16,612 bases of DNA from the NCBI GenBank assembly GCA_029941645.1, contig JAPYSZ010000011.1, forward strand, positions 1 to 16,612, read 5' to 3'. The stretch comes from Candidatus Poseidoniia archaeon (GTDB lineage Archaea > Thermoplasmatota > Poseidoniia > MGIII > CG-Epi1). The notes under the pieces are model-generated. The model was not told where the DNA came from, did not search any database, and saw nothing but the letters and a program-made list of their open reading frames with translations. Shown here piece by piece: positions 7,046-14,257 of the stretch (within the stretch, counting starts at the first letter, position 1; every line of letters begins with the position of its first letter). The translations under genes and the position numbers were made by a program.

Positions 7046-7746
7046 AGATCTTTTGCGCCGTTCACGACTTTACTTGCACTGAGTTTTGTAAATCCTATTA
7101 CACTTGAAATATCATCTAAAGTCGCAGCTTTCAAATCTGTAACTGTATGGAACCCCGAATCGTATAAATTTTCAGCCTTGATAGCCCCTAGACCTTTAAT
7201 TTTAGATACAGCATCTACAAATCCATCTTTACCACCACCAGGTCCACTAGCTTCTCTAACTTGTGGGAATTTGCCAGCTTGAATATTTCGCCATTCTTTA
7301 ATTACTTCAGATATTGATTCTAAACTGCTTACATTTAGGTTAAACCAACTGTCTCTGGCGTGTAATGAGCGTCTAGCCAAATCCAATTCATCTTCCATTT
7401 CTTGAGTTATTGACAGAAGGCGATTATATTTTTCAGTTTGATCAGACATGGTATTTTCCATATCTTTAATTTTTGGTGCATATTCGGCCTCAACTTTTCT
7501 CTGCCTTTGTCTTTCAACTTCTAATTCAGTTATTTTTGTATCTCTTTCTGTGAGTAATTCTTGGAGTGAAGTAATCATGGTTTCTTTTGTATCAATATCA
7601 GCTTCCAGAAAATTGATACGATCTAATGCTGCATTCAGATCTTTTTCCTGTTGCTCATAAGCATCCCAGAGTTTCTCTAATCTTTGTTGTTCCAAACTCA
7701 GGCTACTCTCAATTTGGGCAAATTTTTCATCTGTTTCGGGATCCAT
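7042..7746 (-). CDS. Coiled-coil protein with C-terminal helix-hairpin-helix
   Basis: A 234-residue protein in two parts. Residues about 8-130 are a long, highly charged heptad-like coiled coil rich in Glu, Gln, Lys and Leu (for example QRLEKLWDAYEQQEKDL). After a linker with a Gly-rich GPGGGKDG (168-175), residues 179-234 form a tandem helix-hairpin-helix: AVSKIKGLGAIKAENLYDSG, then TLDDISSVIGFTKLSASKVV. Such domains bind DNA without sequence preference, so a nucleoid or DNA-maintenance role, perhaps as a dimer bridging DNA, is inferred. No ATPase motif is present, so it is not an SMC or Rad50 protein. I do not recognise a named family. It is transcribed alone: divergent from cgi121 and convergent with the amidotransferase (4-nt stop overlap). 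Its ATG is about 40 nt from the shared TATA element, giving a short leader. Confidence 0.82.
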   Translation of the reverse strand: MDPETDEKFAQIESSLSLEQQRLEKLWDAYEQQEKDLNAALDRINFLEADIDTKETMITSLQELLTERDTKITELEVERQRQRKVEAEYAPKIKDMENTMSDQTEKYNRLLSITQEMEDELDLARRSLHARDSWFNLNVSSLESISEVIKEWRNIQAGKFPQVREASGPGGGKDGFVDAVSKIKGLGAIKAENLYDSGFHTVTDLKAATLDDISSVIGFTKLSASKVVNGAKDL

Positions 7747-7781
7747 ATTTATTGCTCCGACAGTATGAATCGCGCTACCTG

Positions 7782-7790
7782 TTATATAAT
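7782..7790. promoter_or_regulatory. Shared bidirectional TATA element, coiled-coil gene / cgi121
   Basis: TTATATAAT is a near-perfect symmetrical TATA box in the 65-nt divergent gap. It is 26 nt from the cgi121 GTG at 7812 (leaderless) and about 40 nt from the coiled-coil ATG at 7746 (leader of roughly 15 nt). It is the best match to an archaeal TATA consensus in the window. Confidence 0.6.
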
Positions 7791-7811
7791 ATCCACTGTT
7801 AATCCTGATTT

Positions 7812-8279
7812 GTGGAACCTAAAGTCGGTAGCGGTCATTTGAAAACGAAAAATATCGAAGATGTAAAATCAATAATCAATTCAGATTTTGCAGTAATCAA
7901 TCCAAAAATTGTTTGCGGTATTCTTCACTTAAAACAGGCAGCTTATTTAGCGATTAAAGCGCATGAAGGGAATTACAATTTCGCTAAAGAAAAGTCAACA
8001 GAAGTATTACTTTATTTGACAGCCCAGAGGCAAATATCAAAGGCTATTGAAATAGGAGGAGTAACTTCAGACAATAAATCGATTGCTTGGGTCTCCTTTG
8101 GTAAGATTCCCAAGACTTTAGATAATTTAATTGAGTTTGACGATTCTATTATTTCCCGTGAGAGTTTTGATTATACAATTGCAAAATTAGACGATAGTGT
8201 TCTTAAAAAATTGAATTCTGAAGAAAAACAAAACATAATTATGACACGAACCGCGACATTACCAGTTCAGTCTCGGTGA
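7812..8279 (+). CDS. cgi121: KEOPS complex subunit Cgi121
   Basis: A 155-residue protein recognised as Cgi121, the archaeal/eukaryotic KEOPS subunit that binds tRNA and Bud32. KEOPS transfers threonylcarbamoyl to tRNA A37 (t6A). The signature is in the middle: CGILHLKQAAYLAIKAHEGN (35-54) followed by STEVLLYLTAQRQISKAIEIGGV (62-84), the ELLLYxxxxRQI-type block of the family, then a WVSFG strand. Length is typical (about 150). Other KEOPS genes (kae1-bud32, pcc1) are not in the window. The start is the GTG at 7812, exactly at leaderless distance from TTATATAAT (7782-7790). A T7 run begins 10 nt after its stop and may act as an archaeal terminator while also forming the TATA element of the next gene. 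Confidence 0.9.
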   Translation: MEPKVGSGHLKTKNIEDVKSIINSDFAVINPKIVCGILHLKQAAYLAIKAHEGNYNFAKEKSTEVLLYLTAQRQISKAIEIGGVTSDNKSIAWVSFGKIPKTLDNLIEFDDSIISRESFDYTIAKLDDSVLKKLNSEEKQNIIMTRTATLPVQSR

Positions 8280-8288
8280 AATAACAAG

Positions 8289-8297
8289 TTTTTTTAA
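8289..8297 (+). promoter_or_regulatory. TATA-like element / T-run between cgi121 and the ferritin-like gene
   Basis: Seven Ts followed by AA lie 10 nt after the cgi121 stop and are centred about 26 nt before the ATG at 8320. The position suits a leaderless promoter for the ferritin-like gene; the T7 run could also end cgi121 transcription, since archaeal termination uses oligo-T tracts. Visual call. Confidence 0.4.
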
Positions 8298-8319
8298 GCT
8301 AAGTATCTGACATGACAAT

Positions 8320-8730
8320 ATGACTGGTTCAAAATTAATTGAGAAACTTAATGGAGGTCTTGCATGGGAATTGCGCGCAATGGCACTTTACTCCCATTAT
8401 TCGGCATACGTTAAGGGGATTAACAGACTGCATCTCAAACCATTTTTTGATGAAGAAGCTACAGAGTCAGCTACTCACGCAAACATGGTTCGAGTAGCTA
8501 TTGTAAAGTTAGGAGGCGTAGCAGTTACAGATAGGGATCAAACAGAGATAGTACACACTACAGATTACAAAGTAATGCTTGGGGAAGCACTAAAAACCGA
8601 ACAAAAAGCAGCTGCCGGATATGAAGAAGTATTGGCGCTCATAAAGGATGATGACGAGATGTATGATTCTATTGAACAGATATATTTCCAAGAATTACGT
8701 TCTGTTGAAGAAGTAACTCAGCTTCTGTAA
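8320..8730 (+). CDS. Ferritin-like four-helix protein with altered diiron motifs
   Basis: A 136-residue protein with the spacing of a ferritin-like four-helix bundle, closest in look to bacterioferritin/Dps relatives. Helix A is GLAWELRAMALYSHYSAYVKG with E17; helix B is FFDEEATESATHANMVRVAIVKLGG; helix C is GEALKTEQKAAAGYEEVL with E94; helix D is IYFQELRSVEEV with E125. A canonical site would have two ExxH motifs. Here helix B reads E49-S-A-T-H53, one residue off register, and helix D reads E125-L-R-S128, without His. Iron storage or ferroxidase activity is therefore uncertain. It is shorter than bacterioferritin (about 158). The gene appears to have its own leaderless promoter (8289-8297), and its stop is 2 nt from that of the convergent channel gene. 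The fold is likely; the function is open. Confidence 0.8.
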   Translation: MTGSKLIEKLNGGLAWELRAMALYSHYSAYVKGINRLHLKPFFDEEATESATHANMVRVAIVKLGGVAVTDRDQTEIVHTTDYKVMLGEALKTEQKAAAGYEEVLALIKDDDEMYDSIEQIYFQELRSVEEVTQLL

Positions 8731-8732
8731 TT

Positions 8733-9362
8733 TCAACGGTCGATTATATTTTCTTTAATCAACCAACCCCATAAGCATCCTAATAGAGATCCAACTATTC
8801 CGAAGAATGCCCAATCAGCACCACCATCAACAGCTATAGCAATCATATTTCCAAGGCTGATACCTGGATTTACATCACCAAAAACATTGCTGGAAACCAC
8901 AAAAAGAGTGGCTCCGATAGATGCAGGATCTTGAGAAGTTATTAGAGAAGTTACGAAGAAGGTAGTTCCTATCATTGCAAAAATCAAAACAGATAATTCC
9001 TTAGTTTCATCAAGAGAATTTATTTGATTGAATAGTGTAAAACCTAATATTGCACCAATTAGTTGAGCAACCATATATGCAATTCCATCCTCGCGGTTCA
9101 TTTTTCCAGACATCATCGTTGGTATTGTTATTACCGGATTAAGATGACATCCAGATACAGGTCCAAGGATGTGTACCAACACCATCAATGTCAGTCCTAG
9201 CGTGATTAAACCCTTTAACGCAAAAATCAACTTGTATTCATCTGTTGGATCTTCTACTAGACTATCAGGGCCATTAATGACTGCAGTGACTCCAAAGAAG
9301 ACCAAGAAGAAAGTACCCAAAAGTTCCGCGCCAATAGTTTTCCAGTTTGTTTCTTCAAACAT
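8733..9362 (-). CDS. Aquaporin/MIP family channel, atypical filter
   Basis: A 209-residue integral membrane protein of the major intrinsic protein family with about six hydrophobic segments and two half-helix loops. Starting at the ATG at 9362 (MFEETNWKTIGAELLGTFFLVFFG), the first loop is GPVSGCHLNPVIT (N75-P76-V77) and the second is GDVNPGISLGN (N165-P166-G167). Both Asn-Pro pairs are kept, but the Ala is Val or Gly, and the Arg that normally follows the second NPA is Ile168. Aligned by eye to AqpZ, the other filter positions appear to be L55, L153 and G162, giving a non-polar pore. Water or glycerol transport should therefore not be assumed; a gas or other small solute is possible. A longer start at 9422 would overlap the divergent gene and adds no membrane segment. 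Confidence 0.88.
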   Translation of the reverse strand: MFEETNWKTIGAELLGTFFLVFFGVTAVINGPDSLVEDPTDEYKLIFALKGLITLGLTLMVLVHILGPVSGCHLNPVITIPTMMSGKMNREDGIAYMVAQLIGAILGFTLFNQINSLDETKELSVLIFAMIGTTFFVTSLITSQDPASIGATLFVVSSNVFGDVNPGISLGNMIAIAVDGGADWAFFGIVGSLLGCLWGWLIKENIIDR

Positions 9363-9383
9363 ATTTTGGCTAAAGCCCTCGTT

Positions 9384-9391
9384 TTTAATAC
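9384..9391. promoter_or_regulatory. Shared bidirectional TATA-like element, MIP channel / DegT gene
   Basis: TTTAATAC is the AT-rich centre of the 50-nt divergent gap, 25 nt from the channel ATG at 9362 and 26 nt from the aminotransferase GTG at 9413. The near-exact symmetry supports both chosen starts and suggests leaderless transcripts in both directions. Confidence 0.5.
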
Positions 9392-9412
9392 CTACGTGTT
9401 GGCTATACAAGT

Positions 9413-10474
9413 GTGATACCAATAGCTAGCCCTCAGTTGGGAGTCGAAGAGAGAGAAGCAGTTGATAGAGTTCTTCAATCTGGGATAATTGCACAAGGTC
9501 CTGAAGTAGCTAAATTTGAAGAAGAATTTGCAAAAATATGCGGCGTTAAGTATGCCGTAGCTACAAGTAATGGGACAACAGCAGGTCATTTGGTAATGAT
9601 TGCAAGTGGTATTAGCCCGGGAGATGAGGTCATAACTACACCTTTCACATTTTTTGCTACAGCATCTGTAATAATTATGGCTGGAGCAAAGCCTGTTTTC
9701 GTAGATGTAGAAGAAGATGGATTTTGTTTAGATCCAAATCAAGTTGAATCAGCCATTACTGAGAAAACTAAAGCGATTCAACCAGTTCATCTTTATGGGG
9801 AATTGGCAGATATGCCTTCACTTGTAGAAATTTCTGATAAAAATAATTTAGTTTTAATTGAGGACTCAGCACAGGCACATAGTGCAGATTCATGGGAAGG
9901 TAAAGCTGGAAGTTTTGGTAATGCAGGATGGTTTAGTTTTTACCCTACAAAGAATATGACTACTTCTGAGGGTGGAATAATCACAACAAATAGTGAAGGA
10001 CTTTCCAGTCATTGCAAAGTTTTGAGGGCACATGGAATGACGGCCCAATATCAACATACAGAATTTGGTTACAATTACAGAATGACCGATATTTCCGCAG
10101 CTATTGGAAGAGTACAATTAACAAAACTTGACAAATTCAATTCTCGTCGTCGGGAAATTGCAGACAAGTATAATACCTCACTTTCTAAATATGTTAAAAT
10201 TCCTGAAAATCGCAGAGGTCATGTATTTCACCAATATACCATACTTTGTAACCAGCGCGACGAATTGAAGGAACATTTGAGTCAAAAAGGAGTAGGTTCA
10301 GGAATATATTATCCTACATTATTGTACAATTACGCCCCTATGTCCGAATTTGAGGCTGATTGTCCTAATGCTAAACGCTTGACAGAATTATCCTTGAGTC
10401 TTCCTGTACACCCTGGTTTGAGTGATTCAGATGTTTCTAAAGTCATTGATTCTGTAATTTCTTTTTTTGAATGA
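9413..10474 (+). CDS. DegT/DnrJ/EryC1/StrS family aminotransferase
   Basis: A 353-residue PLP-dependent enzyme of the DegT/DnrJ/EryC1/StrS family (fold type I), whose members transfer an amino group from Glu or Gln to keto-sugars bound to nucleotides. The start IPIASPQLGVEEREAVDRVLQSG is typical. ATSNGTTAGHL (50-60) binds the cofactor phosphate, D151 in IEDSAQAHS (149-157) contacts the pyridine nitrogen, and K180 in SFYPTKNMTTSEGG is the Schiff-base lysine. GYNYRMTDISAAIGRVQL is another family block. The natural substrate cannot be told: no nucleotide-sugar gene lies nearby. The GTG at 9413 fits the TATA-like element at 9384. A T7 run sits in the last codons. Its product may feed glycan or lipopolysaccharide-like surface sugars, but that is inference. 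Confidence 0.92.
   Translation: MIPIASPQLGVEEREAVDRVLQSGIIAQGPEVAKFEEEFAKICGVKYAVATSNGTTAGHLVMIASGISPGDEVITTPFTFFATASVIIMAGAKPVFVDVEEDGFCLDPNQVESAITEKTKAIQPVHLYGELADMPSLVEISDKNNLVLIEDSAQAHSADSWEGKAGSFGNAGWFSFYPTKNMTTSEGGIITTNSEGLSSHCKVLRAHGMTAQYQHTEFGYNYRMTDISAAIGRVQLTKLDKFNSRRREIADKYNTSLSKYVKIPENRRGHVFHQYTILCNQRDELKEHLSQKGVGSGIYYPTLLYNYAPMSEFEADCPNAKRLTELSLSLPVHPGLSDSDVSKVIDSVISFFE
10462..10468 (+). terminator. Possible oligo-T terminator at the end of the DegT gene
   Basis: Seven consecutive Ts lie in the last sense codons, just before the TGA at 10472. Archaeal RNA polymerase terminates at oligo-T tracts, so this could end the transcript before the separately promoted peroxiredoxin gene. 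No stem-loop is seen. Confidence 0.3.
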
Positions 10475-10530
10475 TTTTGAACTAATTCTAACATTTCCAC
10501 ATCATTACTATGCCTGTTAATGGCCAAAAC

Positions 10531-10539
10531 TTTATACAT
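10531..10539 (+). promoter_or_regulatory. TATA box of the peroxiredoxin gene
   Basis: TTTATACAT, preceded by purine-rich CCAAAAC that could serve as a BRE, is centred 36 nt before the TTG start at 10571. This predicts a leader of about 10 nt. It lies in the 96-nt gap after the DegT gene, where nothing else is seen. Confidence 0.55.
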
Positions 10540-10570
10540 TTTGTTTAAATTAGCAAGTAGGTAATCAATT

Positions 10571-11134
10571 TTGACCCCAACAATTCCTCGAATAGGTAAA
10601 TCTGCACCTTTGTTTGAGGGTGATATTGTAAGATATGACTCTCGCAAAAAGAAGATTCATTATGATAAAATATCGTTAGTTAACATAATAGCTGAAAAAA
10701 AATGGACAGTTTTGTTTTTCTACCCAAGAGATTTTTCGAGTTTATGTCCCACAGAGATACATTCTTTCAATCGTCGATTCAAAGATTTTGAGAAGGCTAA
10801 TGCGGTATTGATAGGGTGCTCTACAGATTCTAAGAATAGTCATAAAGCATGGATGGAAAGGCCAAGAACTAAGGGAGGAATAGATAAATTATCTTATCCA
10901 CTCATGGCAGATCCATCCTTGAAAGTTGCTACTTCCTATGGAGTTCTTGACAAAGAAGATGGTCACGCTTTACGCGGTACGTTTATCATAAATGATGAAG
11001 GAATATTACTTTCTTTGACTATCAACCCACCCTATATTGGACGTAGTGTAGATGAGACTGTTAGGACACTTCAGGCTTTGCAATCAGGTAAGCTTTGTCC
11101 GGCAGGTTGGAGACCAGGCCGTAAGACACTTTAA
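10571..11134 (+). CDS. Typical 2-Cys peroxiredoxin (AhpC/TSA family)
   Basis: A 187-residue peroxiredoxin that reduces hydrogen peroxide and organic hydroperoxides in the cytosol. The peroxidatic cysteine is C59 in FYPRDFSSLCPTEIHSFN. The resolving cysteine is C176 in SGKLCPAGWRPG, the C-terminal CPAxW block of AhpC-type typical 2-Cys enzymes, so it probably works as a dimer with an intersubunit disulfide. GCSTDSKNSHKAW, YPLMADPSLKVATSYGVL and LRGTFIINDEG are standard family blocks. No reductase (AhpF or thioredoxin reductase) is nearby. The start is a TTG at 10571: an in-frame TAA at 10562 rules out any start further upstream, and no ATG or GTG gives a full N-terminus. A good TATA box lies 36 nt upstream. 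It reads in the same direction as gyrB but the 81-nt gap holds a separate promoter. Confidence 0.93.
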   Translation: MTPTIPRIGKSAPLFEGDIVRYDSRKKKIHYDKISLVNIIAEKKWTVLFFYPRDFSSLCPTEIHSFNRRFKDFEKANAVLIGCSTDSKNSHKAWMERPRTKGGIDKLSYPLMADPSLKVATSYGVLDKEDGHALRGTFIINDEGILLSLTINPPYIGRSVDETVRTLQALQSGKLCPAGWRPGRKTL

Positions 11135-11173
11135 GTCTAGTAATTTAATAGACGATAAATTTGTTTTATAGGG

Positions 11174-11184
11174 TATACTTAAAA
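11174..11184 (+). promoter_or_regulatory. gyrB: TATA-like element of gyrB, inside a short inverted repeat
   Basis: TATACTTAAAA is centred about 37 nt before the gyrB ATG, predicting a leader of around 12 nt. It is flanked by ATAGGG (11168-11173) and CCCTAT (11186-11191), a perfect 6-bp inverted repeat that brackets the box and could be an operator. The repeat is short and may be chance. Confidence 0.45.
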
Positions 11185-11215
11185 CCCCTATTCTGGTTGT
11201 GTATCAGATAGTATT

Positions 11216-13129
11216 ATGCCTCCAAAAAATGATGGATATAAAGCAGACCAAATACAGGTTTTAGAAGGTCTCGAAGCGGTAAGAAAAAGACCTGCAATGT
11301 ACATAGGTTCTACGGGAGAATCCGGTCTTCATCACCTAGTCTATGAAGTAGTTGATAATTCTGTGGATGAAGCTATGAATGGGCATTGTGATACCATAGA
11401 TGTTACTCTACATTCTGATGGTTCTTGTTCTGTTAGAGACAACGGCCGGGGTATTCCTGTTGATAATCATCCAGTCTATAAAGTTCCAGCCCTAGAGATA
11501 GTTATGACAAAACTTCATGCAGGGGGGAAATTTGATAGTGATACATACAAAGTATCTGGAGGTCTTCATGGTGTTGGTGTTTCTGTAGTCAATGCGTTAT
11601 CAAAATGGGCTACAGTAGAAGTACATAGGGATGGTGGAATTTATTTACAAAAATACAAATTTGGAAATATCGATACTAAGCTTGAAAAGATAGGTGATAG
11701 CGAAGATCATGGCACTACAGTTTCTTTTATGCCTGATGATGGCATATTTGAAACAATTAAATTTGATTTTTCAATTTTACGTTACCGTCTGCGTGAATTG
11801 GCCTATCTTAATGCCGGAATCAAAATTAGCATTTCTCAGGAGAAGGGAGAATCTGAAACATTTCAATATGAGGGGGGTATTTCTGAATACGTAACTTATC
11901 TCAATGCGGGCCGCACAGCTTTAATGAGTAAACCTCTTTTTGTTTCAGGTGAAAAAGACCAAGTTCAAGTTGAAGCTGCATTACAATGGACTACAGCCTT
12001 CCGCGAGAATATTCATACATTTACAAATAATATAGCCACTAGAGAGGGAGGTACGCATCTATCAGGTTTGAAGACATCCTTGACTCGAACAATTAATAGT
12101 GTTGCTCGTAAACGAAAGCAATTAAAAGAAAAGGATCCTCCTTTAGATGGAAATGATGTCAGAGAAGGGCTAACTGTAATTCTTTCAATAAAAGTTCCTG
12201 AACCACAGTTTGAAGGTCAAACAAAAACTAAGCTTGGCAATTCTGAAATTAAGGGTATAGTTGATACAATAATGTCTGAATGTTTGTCAGATTTTTTCGC
12301 GGAAAACCCGTCCGATAGCCAAATAATCATATCAAAATGTATTCAGGCATTTCAGGCTAGAGAGGCTGCAAAAAAGGCTCGAGATCTAACAAGACGAAAA
12401 GGAATTCTTGAAGGTGGAGGTCTTCCAGGTAAGTTAGCCGATTGTCAGAGCAAGGACCCGGCCTTATCTGAGATTTTCATTGTTGAGGGAGATTCTGCAG
12501 GAGGTACTGCTAAGCAAGGTCGAGATAGAGGTACACAAGCTATTTTGCCATTGCGTGGTAAGATTCTGAATGTTGAAAAATCGAGAATTGACAAAATATT
12601 AGCCAATACAGAAGTTATGGCTTTAATCACAGCAATGGGTTGCAATATAACTGGAGTAGAAGAGGATGAAGTATTTGAGCTGGAAAAAGCTAGATATCAC
12701 AAATTAATAATCATGACTGATGCAGATGTAGATGGATCCCATATACGAACTCTCCTTTTGACTTTCTTATATCGTCATATGCAAGGTTTAATTCATGCAG
12801 GATATGTGTATATTGCTCAGCCACCTTTGTATAAAATTTCGAAGGGTAAAAAGCTAGATTACGCATACGACGATATGCAATTGGCTAAACTCACAAAAGA
12901 ATATGGTTCTGGTTATTCAATTTCAAGATATAAAGGTCTAGGAGAAATGAATGCCGGGCAATTGTGGGAAACTACCATGGATCCTTCTCAAAGAACATTA
13001 CTTCAAGTTACAATAGAGGATGCTGAATTAGCAGACAAAGCCTTTGAAGAATTGATGGGTGATGATGTTCAAAAACGTCGTGAATTTATTGAAGCTAATG
13101 CAACAGCGGTAGCCAACTTAGATATTTAG
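11216..13129 (+). CDS. gyrB: DNA gyrase subunit B
   Basis: A 637-residue GyrB, the ATPase subunit of the gyrase that introduces negative supercoils. The GHKL ATPase domain has E44 in VYEVVDNSVDEA (general base), D75 in RDNGRGIP (adenine contact), and ATP-lid glycines in GGLHGVGVSVVNALS (115-129). The transducer domain follows. The TOPRIM domain has E424 in EGDSAGGTA and D502, D504 in DADVDGSHIRTL, the Mg-binding set. The C-terminus ends with SRYKGLGEMNAGQLWETTMDP. It lacks the roughly 165-residue insert of enterobacterial GyrB. Gyrase in Euryarchaeota is regarded as gained from Bacteria. gyrA is not adjacent: the next gene is convergent, with a 4-nt stop overlap, and the upstream gene is the peroxiredoxin. 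The start is the ATG at 11216, with a promoter upstream. Confidence 0.97.
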   Translation: MPPKNDGYKADQIQVLEGLEAVRKRPAMYIGSTGESGLHHLVYEVVDNSVDEAMNGHCDTIDVTLHSDGSCSVRDNGRGIPVDNHPVYKVPALEIVMTKLHAGGKFDSDTYKVSGGLHGVGVSVVNALSKWATVEVHRDGGIYLQKYKFGNIDTKLEKIGDSEDHGTTVSFMPDDGIFETIKFDFSILRYRLRELAYLNAGIKISISQEKGESETFQYEGGISEYVTYLNAGRTALMSKPLFVSGEKDQVQVEAALQWTTAFRENIHTFTNNIATREGGTHLSGLKTSLTRTINSVARKRKQLKEKDPPLDGNDVREGLTVILSIKVPEPQFEGQTKTKLGNSEIKGIVDTIMSECLSDFFAENPSDSQIIISKCIQAFQAREAAKKARDLTRRKGILEGGGLPGKLADCQSKDPALSEIFIVEGDSAGGTAKQGRDRGTQAILPLRGKILNVEKSRIDKILANTEVMALITAMGCNITGVEEDEVFELEKARYHKLIIMTDADVDGSHIRTLLLTFLYRHMQGLIHAGYVYIAQPPLYKISKGKKLDYAYDDMQLAKLTKEYGSGYSISRYKGLGEMNAGQLWETTMDPSQRTLLQVTIEDAELADKAFEELMGDDVQKRREFIEANATAVANLDI

Positions 13130-14211
13130 CTCAATTCAGCCATAACTTTTGGAAAAGCATCAACAAATCTTTCGACTTCAGGTGTCGGAATTGAAAATGA
13201 AACCCTGATAAAATTATCTCCAAAACGGGCTGAAACATAATTTCCAGCTCTAACAAAAATATCATACTTATACAATAATTTGTCTTGAACATCCTGTGGA
13301 TTGGCATTATGCTTAGAAATGTCTATAACCATCATACTAGCTGCTGACGGGTAAACAGGTAATTCAACGCCATCAATTTTGTCTATAGCTCCTTTAATCA
13401 AACTTTGATTGTGCAAAGCAGTTTTGACTAATCCTGGCAACCATTCAGGTTTAGTCTTTAATGCTGCAATTGATGCTCTTTGACCAATTACATTTATGCC
13501 TAAATCCGAAACCATAGTTCCTCTAACATCACTAATAAAATCTTTAGGACCAACTAGAGAACCAACCCTCATTCCTGCTAAGCCACAGTTTTTTGAAACG
13601 GAATATGCAGTTATAGTCTTTTCAGGTAATAAATCTGCAGCCAAAGTATGATTTGGGGCGAAATCCCGATAAGTAATGTCATCAATTACCCAAATATCAT
13701 GATCCTCAGCTACTTCACATATTGCTCTTTTTTCTTCTTTAGGATAGGTACTTCCAAGAGGATTTATCGGATCGATAAGGAAGATTGAACGGGTTTTTGG
13801 GTTGATTGCATTTTTTATATCTTCTAAATCAAATCTGTAATCTCCATTATATATGGGTAAATCCGTGCACTTTGCTCCACCAAGTTTTGCAAATTTGTGG
13901 ACTACAAAATAGGAGGGATCAGAAGTAATCATTTCAGTTCCTTTTGGTTGAATGTGCCTCATCAAACAGTAAAGAGCTTCTGTACCGCCGTTTGTTATGT
14001 GCAAATCTTGATCAGGTAATTTCAAATCATCTAGAATTAATTGTCTAAGCTCAGGTAGGCCTGAAGCTAAGGGATATTTCGTATATTCACGTTCATCAGA
14101 AGCTTTCTTTATTGCTTCTTGGACAGCTGAATGTGTAGGTAAATGGTTAGTATTTTGTGACATCCAAACAACATTCTTGTTGCTATGTGCATAGTCAAAA
14201 TCCTTACTCAT
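13126..14211 (-). CDS. Class I/II aminotransferase
   Basis: A 361-residue PLP enzyme of fold type I (aspartate aminotransferase superfamily, HisC-like in length). YTKYPLASGLPELRQLI (43-59) is the N-terminal substrate-binding block. ITNGGTEALY (72-81) binds the cofactor phosphate. N150-P151 in DPINPLGSTYP, D177 in WVIDDITYRDF with Y181, and K207 in SVSKNCGLAGMRVGS (Schiff-base lysine, with R215) complete the active site. FIRVSFS near the C-terminus holds the Arg that binds the substrate carboxylate. The substrate cannot be assigned: aspartate, aromatic or histidinol phosphate type enzymes are all possible, and no pathway gene is next to it. The ATG at 14211 is 26 nt from the TATA-like element shared with the divergent UbiA gene. 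The end overlaps gyrB by 4 nt. Confidence 0.92.
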   Translation of the reverse strand: MSKDFDYAHSNKNVVWMSQNTNHLPTHSAVQEAIKKASDEREYTKYPLASGLPELRQLILDDLKLPDQDLHITNGGTEALYCLMRHIQPKGTEMITSDPSYFVVHKFAKLGGAKCTDLPIYNGDYRFDLEDIKNAINPKTRSIFLIDPINPLGSTYPKEEKRAICEVAEDHDIWVIDDITYRDFAPNHTLAADLLPEKTITAYSVSKNCGLAGMRVGSLVGPKDFISDVRGTMVSDLGINVIGQRASIAALKTKPEWLPGLVKTALHNQSLIKGAIDKIDGVELPVYPSAASMMVIDISKHNANPQDVQDKLLYKYDIFVRAGNYVSARFGDNFIRVSFSIPTPEVERFVDAFPKVMAELS

Positions 14212-14232
14212 GTTTTATTATGTAGCCTAAAG

Positions 14233-14240
14233 GTATTAAG
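14233..14240. promoter_or_regulatory. Shared bidirectional TATA-like element, aminotransferase / UbiA gene
   Basis: GTATTAAG is near the middle of the 46-nt divergent gap, about 26 nt from the aminotransferase ATG (14211) and about 22 nt from the UbiA ATG (14258). The reverse strand reads CTTAATAC. It probably serves two leaderless transcripts. Confidence 0.4.
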
Positions 14241-14257
14241 TTTGGGTTCATAGACTT

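Noticed and set aside
8312..8323. ATG at 8312 as the ferritin-like start
   Set aside because: It is in another frame and meets a TGA after three codons; the ATG at 8320 fits the promoter spacing and the protein.
9363..9422. Twenty-residue N-terminal extension of the MIP channel
   Set aside because: It would overlap the divergent DegT start and cover the shared TATA-like element; the ATG at 9362 gives a normal MIP N-terminus.
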